Assembly: GCA_910586505.1 (NCBI GenBank)
Contig: CAJUGV010000004.1
Span: 62,001 to 126,000, forward strand
DNA from: an uncultured Paraprevotella sp.
GTDB lineage: Bacteria > Bacteroidota > Bacteroidia > Bacteroidales > Bacteroidaceae
Length of the DNA stretch: 64,000 nucleotides
Direction of reading: 5' to 3'
The first letter of the stretch is position 1. Each line of letters opens with the position of its first letter. The notes under the pieces were generated by a model that had not been told where the DNA came from, did no database searches, and saw only the letters and a list, made by a program, of their open reading frames with translations. Made by a program: the position numbers and the translations under genes. This document shows positions 25,564 to 34,758 of the stretch, in pieces.

Positions 25564-25937
25564 CGGTGGCGTTTTCACCGTATGCAGCTTGAAAACGGGG
25601 AGATATAAGGTCCGTTCCGTACCTTTGTGCCGGTATATTTGAATTATCTGCTCTTTTTTTGCGAACGAATCGGATGGGCGGAAAGTCAGTGGATTGGCAG
25701 ATATGATATCCGTCCGGTTGTCGCGATGCGGCATGTGGTGAAGAAGACGCTTTCATTCGGAAACCGGAACAAGGAAATCACTGTCATGCTGTTCCTACGG
25801 GTATGCTGCGAGAATCGTTTATTCATATATCAGCCGGATGAAAGGGCGGAATGCGTGATTCTCGTGAGGCCGGATTTTGCATTATGTCAATGTGCGCGAT
25901 TTTTTCAGAAGAAGTTGCTGCGTCGCTCGGAATTACT

Positions 25938-25945
25938 TATATTTG
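25938..25945 (+). promoter_or_regulatory. -7 promoter box for the C10 protease
   Basis: TATATTTG; the expected transcription start near 25952 excludes the ATG at 25877 and supports 25979. Confidence 0.55.
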
Positions 25946-25978
25946 TGTATGACGGAGAAAATGTTGACCAGATGTTTT

Positions 25979-27922
25979 ATGACAAACCGCAATATCAGCC
26001 GGATTCTACGCCATACAGGTTTGCTGGCGGTGTTGTTTGCTATTTTGCCCGCTGCGGTATGGGCGAATGAAAAAGAGGCTTTGCGCGTGGCGGTGGAATT
26101 CTGGCAAGGTAAGAACGTAAAATTGCGGCGAGGCGTGGCGGAGCTGCATACGGAACGGAAAACCGGAAACGGGTATGTGTTTACACCTGCGTCCGGAAAC
26201 GGTTTTATTTGGGTGGAAGAGGGGGAGGAGACTCCCCGTGTGTGTGGTTACAGCCTTACGTCCGATGTGCGTGGAACGGCCCTTCCCGCGTTGCTTTCGT
26301 CACTGACGGGACGTGGAGGATGGCGGGCTCACCCGTCAGGGCATACGGAGCCGGTGGCTCCTCTCCTTACTTCGGTATGGAATCAGACGTCTCCCTATAA
26401 CGGGATGTGTCCTTACTACCGCTTTGACGACGGTACGTGGAGTGAGCAGCGGTGTAAAGTGGGATGTGTGGCTACGGCCGTTTCCGAAGTGATGCGCTAT
26501 TATGCTTATCCGGAGATTTTGCTTGATACGCTTCATGGGTGGGCCACGCCGCATTATGAACTGGAAGACGTGTTGCCCGGTTTCCGTTTTGACTGGAGCC
26601 ACATGCTTGACCGTTACGACGGGGCTTATTCCGGGCAGGAGGCACGTGCCGTGCAGGAACTGGCCCTTTGTTGCGGGATGGCGGCTCGCATGAACTATGG
26701 TCTGAATGCGTCGGGAAGCAATGCATATCGCTTGCTGGCTCCTTTGCATCGTGCGTTCGGATACGAATATGTGGCGTTTTACGACCGTGCACGTTATTCT
26801 CCTTCGGTGTGGCGTGCCCTTTTGCAGTACGAACTAAGGCGCGGCATCCCCTTGGTTTATGTGGGGTTCAATATGCAACTCTCCGGTCATGCGTTTGTTG
26901 TGGACGGGTTGGATGAAAGCGGTTTCTGGCATGTCCGGTGGGGAGAAGGCGGTCTGTACGACGGTTATTTTGATATTGACATGCTCAATGCTTATGAGAA
27001 TCCGGCCGATCCTACGGAACTAGGGCGAGAGATAGGCTTGTTCTGTAATCAGATGGCATTGGCATTCCATCCGCATGTACACGATATGTATTCCGGCGAC
27101 ACACTGACGTATGAGGCATCCGATGTGACGGTAGAGCAAGTCGATTTCCGCCGTAGTCCGGATACGAATGAATATGTGACAGCCGATGTGCGGCTTCATA
27201 ACCGTTCGGGCGACACCATCACTTATACTCTGCTTGCTTTCACCGCCGACTCTTTGGCGGATGTGGACATGCAGAAGACCGAGACAGCGGGGATTACGGC
27301 TGTGACACTTTATCCGGGACAGCATGTTGAAGTGCCCGTACACTGCCGTTTTGTACGTCACGGGAGTCGGTGTTTCGGACTTACGGGAGACGGTGAGCAT
27401 ATACTGTATCTGAAACAGGTTGAGGTGGAAAAGGGAGGGCCGCGCAGGCTTCTGATCGGGCCGGCCGAGGTGCTTGAACTCACGTCCGGTCATGTGACCC
27501 TTGTCCTTCCCGTAACCAACGAGGCGGAAACCGGCTGGGCCGGTGACTTGCTGACCTACAGTTTCTATCAGGAAGGGATGGAGCGGGATGCCGCTCACTG
27601 GTTTTTACTTAATTCCGCTCCCGGTGAGAGCGTGCGCGACACGGTTACCTTCACCGGATTGCATCCGCAGACCGGTTATTCTTTCCGTGTGCGTCATCCG
27701 TGGGAGTTTGTTTATACATACGAATTCCGAACCCCGGCTGCGAGTGGCATCGGTCATGTTGCGGCGGCAGAAGACGATGAGGTTACGCTTTATACCCTGC
27801 AAGGCATCCGTGTGGGAAGTGCGAGGGAGGCTGCTCTTCCTGTGGTGTTGAGGAATCTGCCGGGTGGAATCTATCTGGCCGTGTCGCGTGATGGCATGGT
27901 CAGAAAGTTCTCCAATGATTAA
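25979..27922 (+). CDS. secreted C10 (streptopain-type) cysteine protease
   Basis: 647 residues from ATG 25979, which opens a clear signal peptide (HTGLLAVLFAILPAAVWA). An N-terminal propeptide of about 100 residues precedes the C10 papain-fold domain: catalytic Cys in KVGCVATA (C163) and His in SGHAFVVDG (H304), with WGEGGLYDGYFD following. After about residue 360 come beta-sandwich regions and a C-terminal tail (VTLYTLQGIRVG ... LPGGIYLAVSRDG) resembling type IX-like sorting tails. Related B. fragilis proteases (Bfp) process host and bacterial proteins. No inhibitor gene lies next to it. The target is unknown. Confidence 0.88.
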   Translation: MTNRNISRILRHTGLLAVLFAILPAAVWANEKEALRVAVEFWQGKNVKLRRGVAELHTERKTGNGYVFTPASGNGFIWVEEGEETPRVCGYSLTSDVRGTALPALLSSLTGRGGWRAHPSGHTEPVAPLLTSVWNQTSPYNGMCPYYRFDDGTWSEQRCKVGCVATAVSEVMRYYAYPEILLDTLHGWATPHYELEDVLPGFRFDWSHMLDRYDGAYSGQEARAVQELALCCGMAARMNYGLNASGSNAYRLLAPLHRAFGYEYVAFYDRARYSPSVWRALLQYELRRGIPLVYVGFNMQLSGHAFVVDGLDESGFWHVRWGEGGLYDGYFDIDMLNAYENPADPTELGREIGLFCNQMALAFHPHVHDMYSGDTLTYEASDVTVEQVDFRRSPDTNEYVTADVRLHNRSGDTITYTLLAFTADSLADVDMQKTETAGITAVTLYPGQHVEVPVHCRFVRHGSRCFGLTGDGEHILYLKQVEVEKGGPRRLLIGPAEVLELTSGHVTLVLPVTNEAETGWAGDLLTYSFYQEGMERDAAHWFLLNSAPGESVRDTVTFTGLHPQTGYSFRVRHPWEFVYTYEFRTPAASGIGHVAAAEDDEVTLYTLQGIRVGSAREAALPVVLRNLPGGIYLAVSRDGMVRKFSND

Positions 27923-27960
27923 AAAACGGTAAGACGGGCGGTCATGTAGGTTTTTTATCG

Positions 27961-27968
27961 TATTTTTG
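27961..27968 (+). promoter_or_regulatory. -7 promoter box for the HD hydrolase
   Basis: TATTTTTG, 28 bp before the ATG. Confidence 0.5.
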
Positions 27969-27996
27969 TCTCCCAAAATCCGAAAAGGAACTATAA

Positions 27997-28548
27997 ATGG
28001 ATGCAATAGCGCTGATTGACAAATATTACGCAGAAAGTCCCGAACTGAAGAAGCTTTTGCTGACGCATAGCCGTCAGGTAGCCGGCCGTTGTCTGAAAAT
28101 AGCAGCCGCTCATCCTGAACTGGGATTGGATACGGTGTTTTTGGAAGAGGCAGCCATGCTGCATGACATAGGGATTGTGCAAACTGATGCACCGGGTATT
28201 TTGTGTACCGGTGAGGCGCCTTATATTTGTCATGGTCATATCGGGGCGGAGATGATGCGGCGCGAAGGGTATCCGCGTCATGCACGTGTGTGTGAGCGTC
28301 ATACCGGAGCGGGGCTTACGAAAGCGGAAATAGAGATGCGTGAATTGCCGCTTCCGGTAGGGGACTATTGTCCGGAGACTCTTGAGGAACAGCTCATCTG
28401 CTATGCGGATAAGTTCTATTCCAAATCGCGGCCCGGTTGTGAAAAAACAGCAGAACAGGCATTGAACAGCGTGAGCAAGTTTGGCGAGGAGGGGGCCTGC
28501 CGTTTTCGCCGTTGGATGGAACTTTTTAAGGAAAATAACGGTCAGTAA
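27997..28548 (+). CDS. HD domain phosphohydrolase
   Basis: 183 residues. A small single-domain metal-dependent phosphohydrolase of the HD superfamily: first His in LLTHSRQVA, the HD pair in AMLHDIGIV, and the later Asp in YADKFYSKS. Such proteins hydrolyse nucleotides or other phosphoesters; substrate unknown. Soluble, no signal. Followed by lptD with a separate promoter between them. Confidence 0.88.
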   Translation: MDAIALIDKYYAESPELKKLLLTHSRQVAGRCLKIAAAHPELGLDTVFLEEAAMLHDIGIVQTDAPGILCTGEAPYICHGHIGAEMMRREGYPRHARVCERHTGAGLTKAEIEMRELPLPVGDYCPETLEEQLICYADKFYSKSRPGCEKTAEQALNSVSKFGEEGACRFRRWMELFKENNGQ

Positions 28549-28560
28549 GCGGATTTTGTG

Positions 28561-28568
28561 TAATTTTG
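28561..28568 (+). promoter_or_regulatory. -7 promoter box for lptD
   Basis: TAATTTTG, 36 bp before the TTG start codon. Confidence 0.5.
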
Positions 28569-28604
28569 CATTTGTTTACTGATTAAGAATAAGACGGGAT
28601 TCGC

Positions 28605-31472
28605 TTGAAAACAAAAATAGCTATATTTCTTTTGGTGGGCTGTTCATTCTGTATGCTGGCGCAGGACGGGATGGGCGGCGGATATTCATCCTCTTTCATC
28701 CTGCACGAGTATGGAGAATCCGACAGCTTGAGGACAACAACTCCTGCAATGGATTCGTTGCGGGGAGACACCGTATATTCCGGTGAGCGTTCCGTGGCGG
28801 CGGAAGAGGTCAAGTCTGTTGCCGACAGTTCGGTTGCCGTGGGGGACCGTCGTGAAAATAAAGGGACGGTCTTGGCAGATACGCTACAGGAGAATACCGT
28901 GGTGCGCGATACCGTGAAAACAAGTAAGTCCGTCCTTGACCAGCCAGTGGAATATACGGCTTCCGATTCGGTGACGTTTGAAGCCGGTCTTGGAAACGCG
29001 AACTTATATGGAAACAGTAAGGTGAACTATACTAACCTTGAATTGCAGGCCGACCTTATAACGATGAATATGGACAGTAGTCTGGTGCATGCCGTAGGCC
29101 GTCCGGATTCGACAGGGAAAGTGCAGAATCAGCCTGTATTCAAACAGGGGAACGACCAGTATGAGCCGGAACGTATCAGTTATAACTTCAAGACCCGAAA
29201 GGCTTTTATTGATAATGTCTACACCCAGCAGGGAGACGGTTTCCTGATTAGTGAAGAGTCCAAGCGCGATGGAGAGGGCGTGATGTATGTGCGTCACGGA
29301 AAATACACGACCTGCAACGCCAGGCATCCGCATTTCTATCTTGCACTGACTCGTGCCAAGATGCGTCCGGGCAAAGACGTTGTGTTCGGCCCGGCTTATC
29401 TTGTGGTAGAGGATGTGCCTCTACCTTTAGCCATTCCTTACGGCTTCTTTCCGTTCAGCAAGAAGTATTCTTCCGGTTTTATCATGCCTACATTCGGTGA
29501 CGAAAGTATCCGTGGGTTTTATCTGCGTGACGGTGGCTACTATTTTGCCATTAATGATATGATTGACCTGAAACTCATTGGGGAAATATATACCAAAGGT
29601 TCGTGGGGGCTGAGTGCACAGTCCAATTACCGTAAGCGTTACCGTTTCAACGGTAATTTCTTCCTGAGCTATCAGAATACGGTGGAGGGCGAGAAGAATA
29701 TGCCCGATTATTCCAAGTCTACCAGTTTCAAGGTGCAATGGACGCATCGTCAGGACGCTAAGGCCAATCCGTCGCAAAGTTTCTCTGCCAGTGTGAACTT
29801 TGCCACGTCGAATTATGAGCGCAACAACCTGACGAGTATGTATAATCCGGTAAATTATACGCAGAGCACGCGAACTTCCAGTGTGGCTTATTCCAAAACA
29901 TTTGAACGGATAGGGCTTACGCTGTCCAGCTCGTTCAATATGTCGCAGAGCATGCGCGATTCTTCGTTGTCCATGACGCTGCCGAGTCTCGATATTACAT
30001 TGGCACGTTTTTATCCCTTTAAGCGCAAGAAAGCGGCAGGTAAAGACCGTTGGTATGAGAAGGTGGCCGTGAGCTATACCGGTAGCCTGAGCAACAGTAT
30101 CAACACCAAGGAGGATATGCTCTTCAAGTCTAATCTGATTAAGGACTGGAGTAACGGTATGCGCCATAACGTGCCGGTCAGCGCTACGTTCAGTTTGTTC
30201 AACTATATCAATGTGACGCCCCAGTTCAACTTTACCGACCGTATGTATACGCATAAGGTGATGAAGTCGTGGGACGAAGGGCGGCAGCAGGAAGTGAATG
30301 ATACGTTATGGGGTTTCAACAATGTGTATAACTACAATATGAGCGTGTCGGCCACTACCAAGCTTTATGGTTTTTATACCCCCTTGTTCGGTAAGAAGAT
30401 CCAGACTATCCGCCACGTCTTCACACCGACCGTAAGTTTCAACTATGCTCCCGACTTCAGTGCTTCTCGTTACGGTTATTATTCCTCTTATGTGAGGACG
30501 GATAAGGACGGCAACGTGTCTACAGTGAGTTACTCCCCTTATAGCGGAAGCCTTTACGGTGTGCCGGGCAAAGGAAAGACCGGAAGTGTGTCGATGGATG
30601 TGGCGAACAACATAGAGATGAAAGTGCGGACGAAGAACGACTCCGTGCGTAAGATAAGCCTCATTGATGAGTTGGGCGCGAACCTGAGTTATAATATGGC
30701 GGCAGAGCACCGGCCGTGGAGCGACCTTTCCATGCGCGTGCGCATCAAGACCCCGTGGAACTATACGTTCAGCATGAATGCCGTGTTTGCTACTTATGCT
30801 TATGAGTTCGATGAAAACGGACGTGTGCGTGTAGGTGACCGTACGGAGTGGTCGCACGGCCGGTTCGGACGTTTCCAAGGCATGTCGCAGAACCTGTCCT
30901 ATACATTTAATAATGATACTTTCAGAAAACTTTTCGGATGGGGAAAAGGTCGTGATGAAGCCAAGAAAGACGGGGGAGATGAAACGGACGGCGAAGAGGT
31001 GGGTGACACGAATATAGATCCCGACCGCAAGAAAGCGGAGCAGTCCGGAAGGAAGAAAGAAAGCCAGAAGGCGGAGGTGGATGAAGACGGATACCTTAAG
31101 TTCAGCCTGCCCTGGTCGTTTACCGTGTCCTATGGTGTAACCATGTCGGAGAATACGGCCGCACAGATACGGGTGAAGAAGATGCGCTATCCTTATAAGC
31201 TTACGCATACGCTGAACTTTTCAGGCAATATCCGTATCTCGGACGGTTGGAATCTGACGTATTCTTCCGGCTATGATTTTAATTACCACCGGTTGTCTAT
31301 GACGACGGCCTCCATTTCGCGCGATCTGCATTGTTTTTCCATGTCGGCAAGCATTGTGCTCAGTCCTTATACATCTTATAACTTTACGTTCTCGGCCAAT
31401 GCCTCCGAGCTGGCAGATGTACTGAAATGGAAAAAGCAGAGCAGTTACAGTTCAAATATTGAATGGTATTGA
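28605..31472 (+). CDS. lptD: LptD-family outer membrane LPS assembly protein
   Basis: 955 residues. Outer membrane translocon placing lipopolysaccharide on the cell surface. Layout: signal peptide (KTKIAIFLLVGCSFCMLAQ), a low-complexity acidic/Ser linker, an OstA-like beta-jellyroll (about residues 115-230: EAGLGNANLYGNSKVNY, EPERISYNFKTRKAFIDNVYTQQGDGF), the conserved PLPLAIPYGFFPF hinge, then a large C-terminal barrel with a charged loop insert around 780-830. The start is TTG: no in-frame ATG lies between the upstream stop and the signal peptide. Long gene with own promoter. Confidence 0.92.
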   Translation: MKTKIAIFLLVGCSFCMLAQDGMGGGYSSSFILHEYGESDSLRTTTPAMDSLRGDTVYSGERSVAAEEVKSVADSSVAVGDRRENKGTVLADTLQENTVVRDTVKTSKSVLDQPVEYTASDSVTFEAGLGNANLYGNSKVNYTNLELQADLITMNMDSSLVHAVGRPDSTGKVQNQPVFKQGNDQYEPERISYNFKTRKAFIDNVYTQQGDGFLISEESKRDGEGVMYVRHGKYTTCNARHPHFYLALTRAKMRPGKDVVFGPAYLVVEDVPLPLAIPYGFFPFSKKYSSGFIMPTFGDESIRGFYLRDGGYYFAINDMIDLKLIGEIYTKGSWGLSAQSNYRKRYRFNGNFFLSYQNTVEGEKNMPDYSKSTSFKVQWTHRQDAKANPSQSFSASVNFATSNYERNNLTSMYNPVNYTQSTRTSSVAYSKTFERIGLTLSSSFNMSQSMRDSSLSMTLPSLDITLARFYPFKRKKAAGKDRWYEKVAVSYTGSLSNSINTKEDMLFKSNLIKDWSNGMRHNVPVSATFSLFNYINVTPQFNFTDRMYTHKVMKSWDEGRQQEVNDTLWGFNNVYNYNMSVSATTKLYGFYTPLFGKKIQTIRHVFTPTVSFNYAPDFSASRYGYYSSYVRTDKDGNVSTVSYSPYSGSLYGVPGKGKTGSVSMDVANNIEMKVRTKNDSVRKISLIDELGANLSYNMAAEHRPWSDLSMRVRIKTPWNYTFSMNAVFATYAYEFDENGRVRVGDRTEWSHGRFGRFQGMSQNLSYTFNNDTFRKLFGWGKGRDEAKKDGGDETDGEEVGDTNIDPDRKKAEQSGRKKESQKAEVDEDGYLKFSLPWSFTVSYGVTMSENTAAQIRVKKMRYPYKLTHTLNFSGNIRISDGWNLTYSSGYDFNYHRLSMTTASISRDLHCFSMSASIVLSPYTSYNFTFSANASELADVLKWKKQSSYSSNIEWY

Positions 31473-31529
31473 TTGCGTAATATATCGCCTGCGTGCGTAT
31501 ATATTAATATAGGTAATCAAATAAAAAAG

Positions 31530-34292
31530 ATGAATATGATGGGAAAAGAACGGATGGTGTGCGCCATCCTTTGTATAGGCATGGAATTGTCTGTGGTCTC
31601 GGCTGTGTCGCTGCCCGAAAGGGAAGGGAAGACAGTGCATCCTTGTGTGGTGACTACACCGGAACAGAAGTCGGCCACCCTTGAACTGATAGCCGGACAG
31701 GAATGGGCCGGCCAGGTGCTGGATGCCATCAAGCGGAATGTGGACCGTTATGCCGATAAGGATGAGGACTATTTGCGTTCGCGGCTTTATATGAACTGGA
31801 AAACACAAGCCAGGGATGTGTACATCCGCGGGGAGTGGTTCAGCCATGTGGGTGAGGAAAAGGCTCCTGTGCCTACCGTGATGTTCAGTGGCGCCCGTGC
31901 GGCGGCTACGGTCTATGCACGTCCTTCCATAGATGAGCGTCTGCCGTATTCCGACGAGACGAAAGGCGTGTGGATGAGAAACCGGAACATGCCGGGACAG
32001 CCGTTGGAATGGGTGCGTCCCGAAAAAGTAGGCACTCAGATAGAGAGTGGTAATGTGGATATAATGAAATGTGCCCGTGATGCGGCTTTCTTATGGTGGC
32101 TGACCGGTGAGGAGAAATATGGCCGGCTGGCGGCCGGTGTGCTCGATACTTACTTGCAGGGCATTTATTACCGTGATGTGCCCCGCGATTTGAACCACGG
32201 GCACCAGCAGACACTGGTAGGAATGACTTCCTTCGAGGTGATACACGAGGATATTGTGCCGGTGCTTTCCGAATGTTATGATTTTCTTTATGAATATTTG
32301 AAGCGCCATCATGCCGACAGGCTTGCCGTATACAACGGTGCGTTGAAGAAAATGGCTGATGTCATAGTAAAGAACGGCGTGCCGCATAATAATTGGAATA
32401 TCATCCAGTCGCGCTTTATCTTTTCCATTGCGCTGGTATTGGACGGAAACGACGCTTATGAGGACGGAAAGGGGCGTGAGTACTATTTCAATGTGGTGGC
32501 CCGGGACAGTACCCTGCGTCAGTGGGGACTGAAGACGCTGGCCGACTATGGTTTTGATGCCGCTACGGGCATCTGGAGCGAGTGTCCGGGTTATAGCTGT
32601 AATGTAGTGAACGACTATACTGATTTTGTAGGCATGTTCGACAAATATCTTGGCCGTGACCTGACCCGTGAGCTTCCGGTCATAGAGAAAGCGGTGGCCG
32701 CCACCCCGCAGTATTGTTTCCCGAACCGTAAGATTGTGGGCTTTGGCGACACTCATCCCGGCCGCTTGAAGACCAGTTATTTCAACAGTCTGATAAAGAA
32801 TGCGCAACGTTACGGAAAACGGGAACAGGAAGAGAGGTTTACTGCGATGTTACGCTGTTTTGAACCGGATTATGCGGCCGGACAGGCCCGCTGTAAGACA
32901 GACGGTAATCTGATGAACCTCTACCCGCAGGAGGCTTTGGTGATTGACACCGCAATTGTTGCCGGAAACATCGAGGATTATGTAAGCCCTACATTTTATG
33001 TGCCGAAGGTGAGCTGGCTGGTGCAGCGCAACGGAATGGATGCGCAGAGAAGCCTGATGTATTCCCTTAATGCAAGCGAAGGAAATCATCAGCATGCCAA
33101 CGGGCTTTCTGTGGAGTTTTATGGAAAGGGGCTGACGCTGGGGCCGGATGCCGGAATCGGCAAGTCGCTTTATTCGGGATTGGACTATCTGGAGTATTAC
33201 AGTCAGTTTCCCAGTCATAATACTGTATGTGTGGACGGTGTGTCGTCCTATCCTGTGATGAAAAGCAATCATTCTTTCAAATTGCTGCGTGCTTATCCAC
33301 AACCTTCTGTGGCCGAGGTGCGGAATCTGAATTCTGAGGATTATGGCAGAGGGGTTTCCTATACGGAGACTTATTTCCGCGAACCGGAGACACAGGCCGA
33401 CCAGACACGTCTCCTGAGTATTGTGGATACGGACGGAGGAGGCTACTATGTAGACATATTCCGCAGCCGGAAGCATGAGGGAGGCGATAAGATGCATGAT
33501 TATTTTTATCACAACCTGGGGCAGACGATGACAGTGACTGCTGCCGACGGTTCTCCTCTTGACTTTGTTCCGACGGAAGAACTGAGTTTTGCCGGTGCAC
33601 ACTTGTATGCTTATTCTTATATATATGACCAACAGGTGGCGGTCACGGAAAAAGATATCCGTGTGGACTTTACGGTGCATCCCGATGCAGGAGGCGACGA
33701 TATCCGTATGACCATGTGGCAAAAGGGGATGTCCGGCAGGAAAATTTTCCGTGCGCTGAGTCCCGAAACCGAGGGCCTGAGTCGTGACGGTTCAATGCCT
33801 TATAAGATTAAAGACCAGCCTACGCTGACGTATGTGGCACGGCAGGAAGGTGAGGCTTGGACGCATCCGTTCGTATCTGTTTTCGAGCCTTCTGTGGCAT
33901 CGGAAGGCAATTGTGTGAGCAAAGTGGACTTTCCGGCGATAGAGAGTAAGGGGAATGATGCCGTCGCTATTACCGTTACACTTCGCGACGGCCGGAAAGA
34001 TTTTATTCTTTCATCCGCGTCTTGCGGTGAGGAAATTCGGAGCGGTAAGATGGAGACCCGTGCTTCTTATGTCTGTTTGCGTGAGGATCACGGCCGACCG
34101 GTTCGTCTGTTGATCGGTAATGGTCTGTTGTTCCGTGCGGAAGGACTGGAAATACGATCATCTGCTCCGGTGGATGTGACATTGCAAAAGAAAGATGGAG
34201 AATGGTATTATACGGCCAGCGGACCTTGCAGAATAAAGTGCGGTGGAAAGTCGGGGAAAGTCGGTGCGACGAACAAACCGTTAAGATGGTGA
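31530..34292 (+). CDS. heparinase II/III-type polysaccharide lyase
   Basis: 920 residues from ATG 31530; a following ATG at 31536 is equally possible and both precede a signal peptide (MVCAILCIGMELSVVSA). The N-terminal half (to about residue 430) is an alpha-toroid of alginate-lyase type (NVPHNNWN-like: VKNGVPHNNWNIIQSRF); the C-terminal half is the heparinase II/III beta-sandwich with SEGNHQHANGLSVEFYGKG and YSQFPSHNTVCVDG, carrying the His/Tyr residues of lyases in this superfamily. It cleaves a uronic acid polysaccharide by beta-elimination; which one is not determined. Starts 57 bp after lptD without a visible promoter box. A GH88-type enzyme that takes unsaturated products lies 7 kb downstream. 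Confidence 0.85.
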   Translation: MNMMGKERMVCAILCIGMELSVVSAVSLPEREGKTVHPCVVTTPEQKSATLELIAGQEWAGQVLDAIKRNVDRYADKDEDYLRSRLYMNWKTQARDVYIRGEWFSHVGEEKAPVPTVMFSGARAAATVYARPSIDERLPYSDETKGVWMRNRNMPGQPLEWVRPEKVGTQIESGNVDIMKCARDAAFLWWLTGEEKYGRLAAGVLDTYLQGIYYRDVPRDLNHGHQQTLVGMTSFEVIHEDIVPVLSECYDFLYEYLKRHHADRLAVYNGALKKMADVIVKNGVPHNNWNIIQSRFIFSIALVLDGNDAYEDGKGREYYFNVVARDSTLRQWGLKTLADYGFDAATGIWSECPGYSCNVVNDYTDFVGMFDKYLGRDLTRELPVIEKAVAATPQYCFPNRKIVGFGDTHPGRLKTSYFNSLIKNAQRYGKREQEERFTAMLRCFEPDYAAGQARCKTDGNLMNLYPQEALVIDTAIVAGNIEDYVSPTFYVPKVSWLVQRNGMDAQRSLMYSLNASEGNHQHANGLSVEFYGKGLTLGPDAGIGKSLYSGLDYLEYYSQFPSHNTVCVDGVSSYPVMKSNHSFKLLRAYPQPSVAEVRNLNSEDYGRGVSYTETYFREPETQADQTRLLSIVDTDGGGYYVDIFRSRKHEGGDKMHDYFYHNLGQTMTVTAADGSPLDFVPTEELSFAGAHLYAYSYIYDQQVAVTEKDIRVDFTVHPDAGGDDIRMTMWQKGMSGRKIFRALSPETEGLSRDGSMPYKIKDQPTLTYVARQEGEAWTHPFVSVFEPSVASEGNCVSKVDFPAIESKGNDAVAITVTLRDGRKDFILSSASCGEEIRSGKMETRASYVCLREDHGRPVRLLIGNGLLFRAEGLEIRSSAPVDVTLQKKDGEWYYTASGPCRIKCGGKSGKVGATNKPLRW

Positions 34293-34332
34293 CATATCTT
34301 GAAGAGACGGAGAAGAAAAGTTTGTGAACGAT

Positions 34333-34680
34333 TCAGAATAGTGTAGGATGGTTGAAGGACTTTTCTTCTCTTTTTTCGTTTTCATCCGTCACCTCTTCTT
34401 TTTTCTTCTGTGTAAAGTCGATTTTTATCTGCCTGCCCGCATCGGGTTTCAGACGATACCATCCGCGTCGGGATGTGGCTATGATAGGTGATGAAGGTTT
34501 ACAGGCTTGTGCCCACAGAAAGAACCGCACGTTTTGGTAAACCCATTCGTAATTCAGTTTTGTATTGAAGAGTCCGGAGTGCCTGTTATACACACAGCGG
34601 GCTATGATACCCACGGGAAGCCCTTTGCAGCCGCTGGTCTGCAAAATTTCATAAATATCGTTATAAAAAGGGTTTCCCAT
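34333..34680 (-). CDS. small winged-helix-like conserved protein, unknown function
   Basis: 115 residues. Not assigned to a named family. The N-terminal 85 residues (MGNPFYNDIYEILQTSGCKG ... RRGWYRLKP) have the helix-turn-helix-wing pattern and end with a wing-like RRGWYRL; the C-terminus is a charged tail rich in Lys/Glu. The start codon sits only 5 bp after a TATCTTTG box, so its mRNA is probably leaderless. Divergent from the BACON lipoprotein, convergent with the lyase. A DNA-binding role is inference only. Confidence 0.65.
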   Translation of the reverse strand: MGNPFYNDIYEILQTSGCKGLPVGIIARCVYNRHSGLFNTKLNYEWVYQNVRFFLWAQACKPSSPIIATSRRGWYRLKPDAGRQIKIDFTQKKKEEVTDENEKREEKSFNHPTLF

Positions 34681-34684
34681 CTTG

Positions 34685-34692
34685 CAAAGATA
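34685..34692 (-). promoter_or_regulatory. -7 box of the winged-helix-like gene
   Basis: TATCTTTG on the minus strand ending 5 bp before the ATG at 34680. Confidence 0.55.
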
Positions 34693-34724
34693 GTGATTAA
34701 TAGGATTCCTTTCAATTATTTAGT

Positions 34725-34732
34725 TATCTTTG
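34725..34732 (+). promoter_or_regulatory. -7 promoter box for the BACON lipoprotein operon
   Basis: TATCTTTG, 26 bp before the ATG at 34759; back to back with the minus-strand box at 34685. Confidence 0.55.
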
Positions 34733-34758
34733 CTTATCATTTTAAGTAAATAAGTATC

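Larger units (their letters stand above)
25388..25937. other. 550-bp divergent intergenic region
   Basis: Between yaaA and the C10 protease. Holds a 12-bp inverted repeat ATATATACGGAA/TTCCGTATATAT (25462-25473 with 25488-25499) and a copy of the dispersed intergenic repeat (25506-25563). A frame at 25627-26070 overlaps the protease gene and has no family features; not called. Confidence 0.5.

Noticed and set aside
25627..26070. 147-codon plus-strand frame before the C10 protease
   Set aside because: It overlaps the protease signal peptide in another frame, begins before the likely promoter and has no recognisable features.
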